Positions 26,276 through 36,207 are shown, numbered from the stretch's first letter. The stretch is 62,022 nucleotides of DNA from BOG-938 sp035524315 (GCA_035524315.1 DATKPD010000032.1:1-62022), one strand, 5' to 3'. The notes: generated by a model not told the origin, from the sequence alone. Made by a program: numbers and translations.

Positions 26276-27883
26276 ATGCCAATGCGTCAGCGCGCCGGGG
26301 CCGGCCGCGAGGGCGGGGCGCGCACGCGCCTGCGCTGGCGGCCGGGCTCGCGCCTGGGCCGGCTGATCGTCGGCCTGAACTTGTTGGGCCTGATCATCCT
26401 GGTGGTGGGTGCCCTGGTGCTGAACGAGTTCCGCCGCAGCCTGGTGGAGGCGCGCCAGGACAGCCTGAGGGTGCAGGGCGAGTTGATCGCCAACGTCATC
26501 GCCGTGGGCGCCACCCAAGGCTCGCCCGAGCCCATGCTGGAGCAACAGCGCGCCACCGACCTGCTGCAGGCGCTGTTCATCCCCCGGTCCCAGCGCGCGC
26601 GCCTGTTCGACGCCCACGGCCGGCTGATCGCCGATTCCTATCTGATCGCTGACCGCGTCGAGGAGCGGCCGCTGGCGCCGGCGCGCAAACACGGGGAGTG
26701 GCGGCTGACCCTGTTCGACCGCCCCGACCAACCCAGCCCCAAGGCTCAGGACACGGCGCGCACCGCCCTTGAAAAAGAGGTGGACCAGGCGCTGCAGGGC
26801 GAGCGGATCAGCGATATCCGCGTCAACGCCAGCGGCGAGCAGGTGGTGTCGGTCTCGCTGCCGATCCAGAACGTCAAGGCGGTGCTCGGCGTGCTGACCT
26901 TGGAGGCCGGCGACATCGACGCCACCATCGCCGCCCAGCGTCTGGCGATCCTACCCTTCGTGCTGGTGGCCTTCGGCGCCACGCTGATTTCCTCGCTGCT
27001 GCTCAGCCGCCTGATCGCCGCCCCGGTGCTGCGCCTGGCCTCGGCGGCGGACCGGGTGCGCCTGTCGCGCGCGCGCTCGATCTCCCTGCCCGAGATTTCC
27101 CGGCGCCACGACGAGATCGGCGACCTGGCCCGCTCGTTGGAGAGCATGACCGACACCCTGTCCGAGCGGATGGACGCGATCGAACGCTTCGCCGCCGATG
27201 TGGCCCACGAGATCCGCAATCCCCTGACCTCGATCCGCTCGGCGGCCGACACCTTGCCCCTGGTGGCCGATCCGGCTGCGCGCGAGCGTTTGCTGGGCAT
27301 TCTCTATCAGGACGTGGCGCGGCTCGACCGTCTGGTGACCGACATCTCGAACGCCTCGCGGCTGGACGCCGAACTGTCGCGCGAGCAACCCCAGCCCTTC
27401 GACCTGGAGCCCCTGCTCAAGGACATCACCGCCCTCTACAGCCAGACGACCCGCGGCGGCGCGGCGGTGCGCTATATCGAGCCCGATCCCCTGGCGCCGA
27501 TGCTGGTCGTGGGTCAGGCCGGTCCCCTCGGCCAGGTGTTTCGCAATCTGATCGACAACGCCCGCTCGTTCAGCCAGCCGGACGGCGAGGTGCGGGTGCG
27601 CCTGTGGCGCGGTCTGCGCGAGGTGCTGGTCGCGGTCGAGGACGACGGACCCGGCATACCCGAGGAAAACCTCGAGACCGTGTTCCAGCGTTTCTACACC
27701 TCCCGCCCCAAGGGCGCGGCCTTCGGCTCCAACTCGGGCCTCGGCCTGTCGATTGCGCGTCAGATCGTCACGGCCTACCGCGGCCGGATCTGGGCGGAGA
27801 ACCGCAAGGACGTGGACGGGACCACCCTCGGCGCGCGCTTCGTGGTCAGCCTGCCCGAGGCCCCGCCTGAGGGCCGGCCGTGA
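26276..27883 (+). CDS. chvG: ChvG sensor histidine kinase
   Basis: A 535-residue kinase. It has TM1 (30-50), a periplasmic sensor (about 51-222) and TM2 (224-245), then a HAMP domain and the phosphoacceptor DVAHEIRNPLTSIRS (His311). The ATP-binding boxes NLIDNARSF, DDGPGIP and GSNSGLGLSI complete it. It phosphorylates ChvI in response to envelope stress. The ATG at 26276 leaves a 25-bp gap to chvI; an in-frame ATG at 26219 would overlap chvI by 32 bp. The stop overlaps the GTG of hprK. Confidence 0.93.
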   Translation: MPMRQRAGAGREGGARTRLRWRPGSRLGRLIVGLNLLGLIILVVGALVLNEFRRSLVEARQDSLRVQGELIANVIAVGATQGSPEPMLEQQRATDLLQALFIPRSQRARLFDAHGRLIADSYLIADRVEERPLAPARKHGEWRLTLFDRPDQPSPKAQDTARTALEKEVDQALQGERISDIRVNASGEQVVSVSLPIQNVKAVLGVLTLEAGDIDATIAAQRLAILPFVLVAFGATLISSLLLSRLIAAPVLRLASAADRVRLSRARSISLPEISRRHDEIGDLARSLESMTDTLSERMDAIERFAADVAHEIRNPLTSIRSAADTLPLVADPAARERLLGILYQDVARLDRLVTDISNASRLDAELSREQPQPFDLEPLLKDITALYSQTTRGGAAVRYIEPDPLAPMLVVGQAGPLGQVFRNLIDNARSFSQPDGEVRVRLWRGLREVLVAVEDDGPGIPEENLETVFQRFYTSRPKGAAFGSNSGLGLSIARQIVTAYRGRIWAENRKDVDGTTLGARFVVSLPEAPPEGRP

Positions 27884-28317
27884 TCGTGCACGCCGGGCTC
27901 CTGGCCCGCTATCAGGCTGGCGGCTGGCGCGGCGTGCTGATCGAGGGCCCGTCGGGCGCGGGCAAGAGCGATCTGGCGCTGCGGGCCCTGGAGGCCGGCT
28001 TTCAACTGGTGGCGGACGATCGAACCCTTGTCTGGACTTGCCAGGGCCGGCTCTACGGCGCCTGCCCCGCGCCCATCGCCGGACTGATCGAGGCCCGCGG
28101 CTTGGGTCTGGCGGCGCCCGGGGCCGTGCGCCGCTTGGCCCCGATCGACCTGGTGGTCGACTGCGCGACCCCTGACAGCGCTATCGAACGCTTGCCGGCG
28201 CCGCAAACGCGCGAGTTGCTTGGCCTTCGCGCGCCGCTGCTGCGCCTTCGGGCGCTCGAGCCCTCGGCCGTGGCAAAAATCGGCTGGGCGTTGAGCGGGC
28301 TTGGAGCGGTAAGCTAA
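27880..28317 (+). CDS. hprK: HPr kinase/phosphorylase, short alphaproteobacterial form
   Basis: A 145-residue C-terminal-domain-only HprK. Walker A is GPSGAGKS (23-30), VADDRT matches the HprK Walker B-like acidic stretch, and EARGLGL precedes a shortened tail. It phosphorylates HPr on its regulatory serine. The alphaproteobacterial form lacks the N-terminal domain of the Firmicutes enzyme, so its length is normal. The start is GTG overlapping the chvG stop. It couples the PTS proteins downstream to the ChvGI operon. Confidence 0.9.
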   Translation: MIVHAGLLARYQAGGWRGVLIEGPSGAGKSDLALRALEAGFQLVADDRTLVWTCQGRLYGACPAPIAGLIEARGLGLAAPGAVRRLAPIDLVVDCATPDSAIERLPAPQTRELLGLRAPLLRLRALEPSAVAKIGWALSGLGAVS

Positions 28318-28377
28318 GCGTCGTATCTAGCGACGGCGGCGGGAGCCGACTCGGGAGAACCCGGTGGAAAATTGCGT

Positions 28378-28782
28378 ATGATTGGGCTCGTGATTGTCAC
28401 GCACGGGCGCCTCGCCGAAGAGTTCGTCCTGGCCATGGAGCACGTCGTCGGGCGGCAATCCGCGGTGCGGGCGGTGTGCATCGGGCCGGAGGACGACATG
28501 GAAAAGCGGCGGCGCGACATCCTGCACGCCGCCGAGGCGGTGGATGGCGGCCAGGGCGTGATCCTGTTGACCGACATGTTCGGGGGCACCCCCTCCAATC
28601 TGGCCATCTCGGTGATGGAGCAGACCCGCGCCGAAGTGATCGCCGGCCTCAACCTGCCGATGCTGATCAAGCTGGCCAGCGTTCGCGGGCGCGAAAACCT
28701 GCAGTCATGCGTGGCCCACGCCCAGGAAGCCGGGCGCAAATACATCTCCGTCGCCTCTTACGTCCTGGCCGGGGAGAAATGA
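28378..28782 (+). CDS. PTS EIIA component of the mannose family
   Basis: A 134-residue EIIA-Man-type phosphocarrier with active-site His9 (VIVTHGRLAEEF) and the family blocks ILLTDMFGGTPSN and NLPMLIKLAS. It accepts phosphate from HPr. No EIIB, EIIC or EIID sugar permease is present, so it is regulatory rather than transport, as in other alphaproteobacterial hprK clusters. ATG at 28378 is preferred to an upstream TTG. The TGA overlaps the HPr start. Confidence 0.9.
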   Translation: MIGLVIVTHGRLAEEFVLAMEHVVGRQSAVRAVCIGPEDDMEKRRRDILHAAEAVDGGQGVILLTDMFGGTPSNLAISVMEQTRAEVIAGLNLPMLIKLASVRGRENLQSCVAHAQEAGRKYISVASYVLAGEK

Positions 28783-29051
28783 CGGTCGTCCGCACGGTTG
28801 ATATCTGCAACGCCCGGGGTCTGCATGCGCGGGCGTCTGCGAAGTTCGTCAAGCTCGCCTCGACCTTCGACGCCGAGGTCAAGGTCAGCCGCGACGGCCA
28901 AACGGTGGATGCGCGATCGATCATGGGGCTGATGATGCTGGCGGCCGGACCGGGCTGCGCGATCGAGATCGAGGCAGAGGGGCCGGAGGCCGACGGCGCG
29001 GTCGCGGCGCTGGTCGAATTGGTCGAAGCGCGCTTCGACGAAGAGCACTAA
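28779..29051 (+). CDS. ptsH: Phosphocarrier protein HPr
   Basis: A 90-residue HPr. The phosphoacceptor His16 is in NARGLHARASAKFV and the regulatory serine (Ser47, equivalent to Ser46) is in DARSIMGLMMLAAG, the target of HprK. It relays phosphate from enzyme I to EIIA. The ATG overlaps the EIIA stop. Enzyme I is not encoded in this window. Confidence 0.93.
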   Translation: MTVVRTVDICNARGLHARASAKFVKLASTFDAEVKVSRDGQTVDARSIMGLMMLAAGPGCAIEIEAEGPEADGAVAALVELVEARFDEEH

Positions 29052-29154
29052 GGCTTTTGCCGCCAGGCAAGGGTGGCTTGGCCGCTGAAGCAGTTCTGAT
29101 TGAGCCTAGAGCCTGGCAGGGGCTCGCAACCAACCGGATCGGGCGCCTCTCACC

Positions 29155-30777
29155 ATGGGCGAGCTCATATTGCCGCGGGCGGCGAACGGCCCGAACGACG
29201 AGCCGAAGACGGCGCCCGCGAACGCTCAGGAGATCGAGCTGAAGTTCGAGCTGGAGCCGGACGCGCTCGACCGGCTGGAGGAGCGGCTGACCGTCCGCGC
29301 CGGCGCCCACAAGCCCAAGCCCGCCCAGACCCTGGTCTCGACCTATTACGACACGGCCGGTCTGGCCCTGCAAAAAGCCCGCGTGACCCTGCGCGTGCGC
29401 GAGGACGGCCGCCGCCGAATTCAGACGCTCAAGACCGAGGGCGACGGCCTGTTCACCCGCGGCGAATGGGAATGGCCGCTGGCCAAGGGCCAGGCGCTGG
29501 ACCTGGAGGCGCTCAAGGCGACCCCGTTCGCCGGCCTGGCCGCGGCGCACGGCGAGGACCTCAGGCCCGTGTTCGCCACGCGCATGAAGCGGGCCAAGCG
29601 GCTCATCCGCGAGCCGGCCGGCGAGGTCGAAGTGGCCCTGGACCGCGGCCAGATCGAAGCCGACGGACGAACTACGGGCTTGTGCGAGCTGGAGCTGGAG
29701 TTGAAGGCGGGCAAGGCCGAGGCCCTGTTCGGCCTGGCGCGGCGCCTGGCTGAGACAGAGCCCCTGCGCCTGAGCTTCATCACCAAGGCCGAGCGCGGCT
29801 TCAAGCTGCTCAGCAACACGCCCGAGGGATTGGCGCCGGTGACCGCGCCCGCGCTCGACCGCCACATGTCGGTGGCCGCCGCCTTCGGCGCCATCGGCGC
29901 CCAGGGTCTGCGCCAGCTGGCCGCCAACGCCCAGGCGTTCAACCTCACCCGCCAGCCCGACGCGGTGCACCAGACCCGCGTGGCCATCCGCCGCCTGCGC
30001 ACGGCGTTCAAGCTGTTCGCGCCCGCGGTGCGGGACGGCGAGTTCGGCCGCATCGAGGACGAACTGAAATGGCTGGCCGGCGAGCTTGACCAGGCGCGCG
30101 ACCTCGACGTGATGATCGTCGAGACCTTCGCCCCCGCCGCCGACCGCTTTCAGGACCAGGGCGGCATGACCGAGCTCGGCGAGCGACTGCAACGCACGCG
30201 CGCCCAGGCCTACGAGCGCGCGCTCAAGGCGGTGCAGGGTCGCCGCTTCCTGGCTCTGACCCTTGACCTGGCCGCGTGGCTCGACGGCGGCGCCTGGCGC
30301 GACCCTGACGGTCCTCACTACGCAGAGCGCGCGGGAGCCCCGGTGCGCGCCTTCGCCCGAGAGGGCCTCGACCGGCTGCGTCGGCGCATCAAGCGCGGCG
30401 GCAAGGACCTTCACCGCCTGAGTCCCGACCAGCGTCACAAGCTGCGCATATCCGTGAAACGCCTGCGCTACGCCCAGGAGTTCTTCGGCGCGCTGTTCGG
30501 CGAAGACGCCCGGCGCCGCGCCTTCCTGGCGACGCTCAAGGACCTGCAGGAGGTGCTGGGCCAGCTCAACGACCTGGAAGTGGCGCGCGAACAGGGCCTG
30601 AGCCTGGCCGAAACCGGGGGCCGCGCCGCCGGCGACACGGCCCGCGAAGGCGCGCGCCAGGCCTTCGCCGCCGGCCTGATGATCGGCGTGCGTGCGCGCG
30701 GCGAAGGCGCCCTGCTCAAGCGGTCGATCAAGCTCTACGACCGGTTCGCCAAGGCCGAGCCGTTCTGGCGCGACTGA
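29155..30777 (+). CDS. CYTH-CHAD domain protein (inorganic triphosphatase-like)
   Basis: A 540-residue two-domain protein. The CYTH domain (about 25-215) carries EIELKFEL and the acidic/basic tunnel residues (TYYDTAGLAL, RLRVREDG-like, RGEWEW). The CHAD domain (about 240-530) has the conserved histidine and arginine pattern HQTRVAIRRLRTAFKLF and HKLRISVKRLRYAQEFF. CYTH enzymes such as YgiF hydrolyse tripolyphosphate; CHAD domains bind polyphosphate. It is probably a cytoplasmic polyphosphate-metabolism protein. It starts 103 bp after ptsH. Confidence 0.88.
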   Translation: MGELILPRAANGPNDEPKTAPANAQEIELKFELEPDALDRLEERLTVRAGAHKPKPAQTLVSTYYDTAGLALQKARVTLRVREDGRRRIQTLKTEGDGLFTRGEWEWPLAKGQALDLEALKATPFAGLAAAHGEDLRPVFATRMKRAKRLIREPAGEVEVALDRGQIEADGRTTGLCELELELKAGKAEALFGLARRLAETEPLRLSFITKAERGFKLLSNTPEGLAPVTAPALDRHMSVAAAFGAIGAQGLRQLAANAQAFNLTRQPDAVHQTRVAIRRLRTAFKLFAPAVRDGEFGRIEDELKWLAGELDQARDLDVMIVETFAPAADRFQDQGGMTELGERLQRTRAQAYERALKAVQGRRFLALTLDLAAWLDGGAWRDPDGPHYAERAGAPVRAFAREGLDRLRRRIKRGGKDLHRLSPDQRHKLRISVKRLRYAQEFFGALFGEDARRRAFLATLKDLQEVLGQLNDLEVAREQGLSLAETGGRAAGDTAREGARQAFAAGLMIGVRARGEGALLKRSIKLYDRFAKAEPFWRD

Positions 30778-30903
30778 ACCGGCAGACCCGACTCTCAGGC
30801 GCGGAATTCCACGACAATCCCGGCGCCCATTAAGCCTTCCGTGATCTATCGCCGGCACACTCGGGCTGCTGAAACCCATGTGCAAATTGTCTGACACCGT
30901 TTC

Positions 30904-32451
30904 ATGAGCGCTTTCGACGTCCGCGATCTGCTGAAAGCCGCCGGGACGGCCGATGCGCCGAGCGACCTGCACGAGCAGGTCCTCGCGCCGGCCGGTGCGA
31001 CCGGCCTCGGTCCCGCCCTGGCCATGCCGGCGCACGACACAATGCGGCCGCGCGCATCCCTTTCGCCGGTCGTGCTGACCGGCTGCGTGCGCATCTTCGA
31101 ATGCATCCTGATCGGCACACTGGCCATCCTCGCACACCAGATCGAGGCCGGGGGCTTCGGCGCGATCCATGTGGCCATCGCCGTCGCCATCGCCTGCCTG
31201 GCGGTCAGCGTCCTGCAGGCGGGCCGCGCCTACCGCATCGACACCTTCGGCAGCCTGCGCAAGACGGTGATCAAGCTGCTGGCGGGCTGGTTCTTGACCA
31301 TCATTCTGGTCGCCGGGGCCCTGGCGCTGACCCATATCGCCGCCTCGGGCGCCTGGCTCTGGCTGGCCAATCTCTATGTCCTGGGCCTGATCGCGCTGGC
31401 GATCAACCGGGCGGCCCTCCTGCTGTTCGTGCGAGCCAAGACCCGCCAGGGCGCCTTCGACCGCAAGACCGCCATCGTCGGCGGCGGCCCGGCCGCTGAG
31501 GAGCTCATCAACGCCCTGGAAAGCTCCAATGATGGCGGCATCCAGATCATCGGCGTGTTCGACGACCGGAGCGACGACCGCTCAGCGGATTCGGTGGCGG
31601 GCTATCCCAAGCTCGGCAATGTCACCGATCTGGTCGCCTACGCCCGCAACGAACGCATCGACCTGATCGTCTTCACCCTGCCGATCTCGGCCGAGGGCCG
31701 CATTCTGCAGATGCTGGCCAAGCTGTGGGTGCTGCCGATCGACATCCGCCTGTCGGCCCACACCACCAAGCTGCGCCTGCGGCCACGGGCCTATTCTTAC
31801 CTGGGCAAGGTGCCGGTGCTCGACGTGTTCGATAAGCCGCTGGCCGACTGGGACATGATCGTCAAAGGCTTGTTCGACCGCGCGGTGGCCTTGCTGGCCG
31901 TGATTTGCCTGTCGCCGGTGCTGCTGGGCCTGGCCCTCGCGGTGAAGCTCACCTCGCGCGGCCCCGCTCTGTTCCGTCAGAAGCGCTACGGCTTCAACAA
32001 CGAGCTGATCGAGGTCTACAAGTTCCGCTCGATGTACGTCGACCAGGGCGACGCCAAGGCGGCCAAGTTGGTGACCAAGGACGACCCGCGCGTCACCCCC
32101 ATCGGCCGCATCATCCGCAAGACCTCTCTCGACGAGCTGCCCCAGCTGTTCAACGTGCTCAAGGGCGACCTGTCGCTGGTCGGCCCGCGCCCGCACGCGC
32201 TGGAGGCCAAGGCCGCCAACACCCTGTACGACCAGGTGGTCGACGGCTATTTCGCCCGCCACAAAGTCAAGCCGGGCATCACCGGCTGGGCCCAGATCCA
32301 TGGCTGGCGCGGCGAGACCGACACCTCGGAAAAGATCCAGCGCCGTGTCGAGCACGACCTGTACTACATCGAGAACTGGTCGATCCTGCTGGACATCCAG
32401 ATCCTGGTCAAGACCCCGTTCGCCCTGCTGGACACCAAGAACGCATACTAA
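30904..32451 (+). CDS. Polyisoprenyl-phosphate hexose-1-phosphate transferase (PssY/HfsE-like)
   Basis: A 515-residue inner-membrane enzyme. Four or five transmembrane helices (about 58-165) precede a nucleotide-binding CoA-like domain (VGGGPAAEEL near 195). A re-entrant membrane helix and the C-terminal bacterial sugar transferase domain follow, with KFRSMYVDQGD, RKTSLDELPQL and DLSLVGPRPHA. It should start exopolysaccharide or holdfast synthesis by loading a hexose phosphate onto undecaprenyl phosphate. PssY, PssZ and HfsE are redundant paralogues in C. crescentus, so the exact paralogue is not assigned. No other polysaccharide gene is near. Confidence 0.9.
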   Translation: MSAFDVRDLLKAAGTADAPSDLHEQVLAPAGATGLGPALAMPAHDTMRPRASLSPVVLTGCVRIFECILIGTLAILAHQIEAGGFGAIHVAIAVAIACLAVSVLQAGRAYRIDTFGSLRKTVIKLLAGWFLTIILVAGALALTHIAASGAWLWLANLYVLGLIALAINRAALLLFVRAKTRQGAFDRKTAIVGGGPAAEELINALESSNDGGIQIIGVFDDRSDDRSADSVAGYPKLGNVTDLVAYARNERIDLIVFTLPISAEGRILQMLAKLWVLPIDIRLSAHTTKLRLRPRAYSYLGKVPVLDVFDKPLADWDMIVKGLFDRAVALLAVICLSPVLLGLALAVKLTSRGPALFRQKRYGFNNELIEVYKFRSMYVDQGDAKAAKLVTKDDPRVTPIGRIIRKTSLDELPQLFNVLKGDLSLVGPRPHALEAKAANTLYDQVVDGYFARHKVKPGITGWAQIHGWRGETDTSEKIQRRVEHDLYYIENWSILLDIQILVKTPFALLDTKNAY

Positions 32452-32559
32452 GCTGGCGTTCGTCTCAGCCCCCGCGGGGGGGGGCCGGTCCTGGTCGGTT
32501 ACGTGCAGGGTCTTGGCGCGCCGGTCGACCCTGGTGTGGGCGGATGTTAAGGTCCAAGC

Positions 32560-32946
32560 ATGCGGGCCATCCACCATCTCGCCATCATCTGTTCGGACTA
32601 CCCGCGCTCAAAGGCGTTCTACACTCAGGTCCTGGGCCTGCCGGTGGTGCACGAGGCCTACCGGGCCGAGCGCGACTCGTGGAAATGCGACCTGGACGCT
32701 GGCAACGCCCAGATCGAGCTGTTCTCCTTCCCCTCGCCTCCGCCGCGCCCCAGCCGTCCGGAAGCCTGCGGCCTGCGCCACCTGGCCTTCGCCGTGGGCG
32801 ACATCGCCGCCGAAGTCGCGCGTCTGGAGGGCCTGGGCGTCGCGGTCGAGGCCATTCGCGTCGATCCCTACACCGACCGCCGCTTCACCTTCTTCGCCGA
32901 CCCCGACGGCCTGCCGATCGAGCTCTACGAGGACCCGCGCGACTAA
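32560..32946 (+). CDS. VOC-family protein (glyoxalase/YaeR-like)
   Basis: A 128-residue vicinal-oxygen-chelate protein. It opens with MRAIHHLAIICSDYPRSKAF (metal-site His) and ends with FFADPDGLPIELYED (metal-site Glu), the YaeR/SMU.1112c subgroup. The mid-domain block CGLRHLAFAVGDI adds the second-half His. Members may be metal-dependent lyases or resistance proteins; the substrate is unknown. It sits just upstream of the ahcY operator. Confidence 0.85.
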   Translation: MRAIHHLAIICSDYPRSKAFYTQVLGLPVVHEAYRAERDSWKCDLDAGNAQIELFSFPSPPPRPSRPEACGLRHLAFAVGDIAAEVARLEGLGVAVEAIRVDPYTDRRFTFFADPDGLPIELYEDPRD

Positions 32947-32948
32947 TC

Positions 32949-32968
32949 ATATAAAGATATCTTTATAT
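32949..32968 (+). promoter_or_regulatory. 20-bp perfect palindrome, probable SahR-type operator of ahcY
   Basis: ATATAAAGATATCTTTATAT is a perfect 20-bp palindrome 57 bp before the ahcY ATG. Its AT-richness is striking in this DNA. It resembles the sites predicted for ArsR-family SahR regulators of S-adenosylhomocysteine and methionine genes; that resemblance is from memory. Confidence 0.72.
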
Positions 32969-33025
32969 CCGGTTGCCCAACGCCGCCCCCGCCGGTATAG
33001 ACGGCGACCAGCAGAGGAGCGCCCG

Positions 33026-34417
<1,392 letters not shown>

Positions 34418-34421
34418 ACGT

Positions 34422-34445
34422 CCCTTTCCCCTTCAGGGGAAGGGG
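34422..34445 (+). repeat. CCCTTTCCCC intergenic hairpin
   Basis: CCCTTTCCCC and GGGGAAGGGG form a 10-bp stem (one wobble) with a TTCA loop, four bases after the ahcY stop. It has the same C-run/G-run style as the elements at 48827 and 58350. Confidence 0.6.
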
Positions 34446-34481
34446 CAGGGTGAGGGTCGTGACTCACGCCCCGCGCAAGAC

Positions 34482-34523
34482 AAGGCGCCTGAGGCCGTCC
34501 CGCCCCAGGCGCCTTTTTCTTTT
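34482..34523 (+). terminator. Rho-independent terminator of ahcY
   Basis: AAGGCGCCTG (34482-34491) and CAGGCGCCTT (34506-34515) are perfect complements, and the run TTTTTCTTTT (34514-34523) follows. Its 3' arm and T-run make up one copy of the direct repeat at 34508-34526. Confidence 0.9.
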
Positions 34524-34526
34524 GGC
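34508..34526 (+). repeat. 19-bp direct repeat, left copy
   Basis: GGCGCCTTTTTCTTTTGGC, identical to 34990-35008. This copy is the 3' half of the ahcY terminator. The pair brackets 463 bp of lower-GC DNA and looks like a target duplication or attachment core. Confidence 0.75.
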
Positions 34527-34550
34527 AACCATACCCTTTTGCAATGCAGA

Positions 34551-34736
34551 CTAGCCCCTCTTCTGATCGATCTGCTCTAGGAGGAGCTTAATCTCGGTCA
34601 GGCATGTTCCAAGTTTGATAGAGTAGCTGTCAGTGTGGCGGCGCGCAGCGCCCAGGTAGCCGACGGCCCTGGCAAGTAGGGCCGCAATTAACGCTAGGAG
34701 AGCGACGATTGCCCATAGCACGATCTTATTCTCCAT
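34551..34736 (-). CDS. Small single-pass membrane protein in a low-GC insert
   Basis: A 61-residue protein with an N-terminal transmembrane helix (IVLWAIVALLALIAALLARAV, in part) and a polar, helical cytoplasmic tail (CLTEIKLLLEQIDQKRG). GGGAGACG lies upstream of the ATG at 34736. No family recognised. It lies inside the segment bracketed by 19-bp repeats, whose base composition is clearly lower in GC than the neighbours, so it is probably acquired. Confidence 0.5.
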   Translation of the reverse strand: MENKIVLWAIVALLALIAALLARAVGYLGAARRHTDSYSIKLGTCLTEIKLLLEQIDQKRG

Positions 34737-35070
34737 GATTCGGCGTCTCCCGGTGTTGAGGTGGCAAAATGCGAGTTCGCACCGCGACGGTTGACGTAGT
34801 CTACTGGTTTGAAGCCGTAGAAATTACAGTCACTAAGCCTTCGCCACTACCACTAAACATAACGCTGCTTTTTAATCTTGGGGACCTGATTTGGCGTCAG
34901 GCAATTTTTATGTCAGCCGCTTTCAAGCCACGCCAGCCAGCGTGCTGGCCGCACGTACTTGATCGACTACACGGAGTACAACGCGGTTGGGCGCCTTTTT
35001 CTTTTGGCCCCACGCGAGCCCGCCATCCCCGCCCTTCCCCCCTTGAGGGCGAAAGGGCTATGACGCGGCC
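34737..35070. other. Gene-poor low-GC stretch, end of small insert
   Basis: This 334-bp interval holds no gene I would support. A plus-strand open frame from 34769 crosses the second 19-bp repeat and turns to arginine/proline-rich non-coding character. A partial inverted repeat, GTACT/AGTAC, lies around 34954-34978. Composition returns to normal after about 35008. Confidence 0.5.
34990..35008 (+). repeat. 19-bp direct repeat, right copy
   Basis: GGCGCCTTTTTCTTTTGGC, identical to 34508-34526. Here no hairpin arm precedes it, so this copy is not a terminator itself. Confidence 0.75.
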
Positions 35071-36207
35071 ATGAGCGTTCTGATCCCCGACACAGTCCTA
35101 TGTCCGCCCAAGTTCGAGGCGGTGCGGCAGGCGTTCATCGCCAATTTCGAGGGCGAACTCGCCGAGCTTGGCGCGCGCTTTTGCGCCGCGATCGACGGCG
35201 AGATCGTGCTGGACCTGTGGGGCGGCCACGCCGACCGCGCCCGCACGCGGCCGTTCGACGACAAGACCCTGACCCCGGTGTTTTCGTCGAGCAAGGCTGC
35301 GGCGGCGCTGATGTGCGCCCTGGCCGTTGGACGCGGCGCGCTTGACTACGGCCGCCCCGCCGCCGCGCTGTGGCCAGAATTCGCCGCTCAGGGCAAGGGC
35401 GCGCTGACCGTCGAGCAGGTGCTGTCGCACCAGGCGGGGCTGAGCGGCCTGCGCGAGGCGTTCGACCCCGACGGCTGGTTCGACTGGGACGGCATGTGCG
35501 CGCGGCTCGCGGCGGCCGAGCCGCTGTGGCCGCCGGCCAGCGCCTCAGGCTACCACCCCTCGACCTTCGGCCATCTGGCGGGCGAGTTGTTCCGCCGCGC
35601 CGACGGCCGCACCCTCGGCCAGGCGCTGCGGGCGGACCTGTGTGAGCCGTTCGGGCTGGAGCTGTGGATCGGCCTGCCCGAAGGCGAGGATCACCGGGTG
35701 GCCGAGACCGTGCGCCCGCCGACCCTGCCCGAGCTCGGCAAGCTGACCGAACCGCGCATCCTGGCTTTCTTCAAGCCGTGGTCGGCCGCTCCGGCCAAGG
35801 ATATCCGCAAGTGGCGCGGGGCCGAGCTGCCGGCCAGCAACGGCCACGCCACGGCGGCGGCCCTGGCGCGGATGATGGCGGTCCTGGCCTGCGACGGCGA
35901 ACTCGACGGGCGCGAGGTGCTGCCGCCAGGCCTGGCGTTGGAGGCCGCCCGCGCGCGCATCGCGGGCGACGACCAGGTGCTGCCGTTCAATCTGAGCTGG
36001 GGCGCGGGATTCCTGCGCAACGCCGGGCTGGGCGTCTATGGGCCATCCGCCCACTCGTTTGGGCATTCGGGTTGGGGCGGATCGTGCGCCGTGGCCGACC
36101 CGGAGCGGCGCCTGTCGCTGGCCTATGTCATGAACCGCCAGTCAGCTCACCTGATCGGCGACCCTCGCGCCCGCCGCCTGATCGACGCGCTCTACGCCTG
36201 CCTCTAG
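35071..36207 (+). CDS. Beta-lactamase-family serine hydrolase (EstB-like esterase)
   Basis: A 378-residue cytoplasmic member of the class-C beta-lactamase/esterase VIII fold. The S-x-x-K motif is FSSSKAAAAL (Ser72 and Lys75), with the tyrosine motif in GYHPSTFGHLAGELFRR and the C-terminal GHSGWGGS loop. There is no signal peptide, so it is more likely an esterase than a resistance enzyme; the substrate is unknown. The start is ATG at 35071, downstream of the low-GC insert. Confidence 0.85.
   Translation: MSVLIPDTVLCPPKFEAVRQAFIANFEGELAELGARFCAAIDGEIVLDLWGGHADRARTRPFDDKTLTPVFSSSKAAAALMCALAVGRGALDYGRPAAALWPEFAAQGKGALTVEQVLSHQAGLSGLREAFDPDGWFDWDGMCARLAAAEPLWPPASASGYHPSTFGHLAGELFRRADGRTLGQALRADLCEPFGLELWIGLPEGEDHRVAETVRPPTLPELGKLTEPRILAFFKPWSAAPAKDIRKWRGAELPASNGHATAAALARMMAVLACDGELDGREVLPPGLALEAARARIAGDDQVLPFNLSWGAGFLRNAGLGVYGPSAHSFGHSGWGGSCAVADPERRLSLAYVMNRQSAHLIGDPRARRLIDALYACL

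Noticed and set aside
28921..31335. 804-codon open frame on the minus strand
   Set aside because: It lies antisense to the CYTH-CHAD gene and the start of the sugar transferase gene. Its product is a His/Gln/Gly/Arg-rich shadow with no domain, caused by high third-position GC.
34769..35074. 101-codon plus-strand frame in the low-GC insert
   Set aside because: It crosses the right 19-bp repeat and its second half is non-coding in character; no ribosome-binding site or family support.
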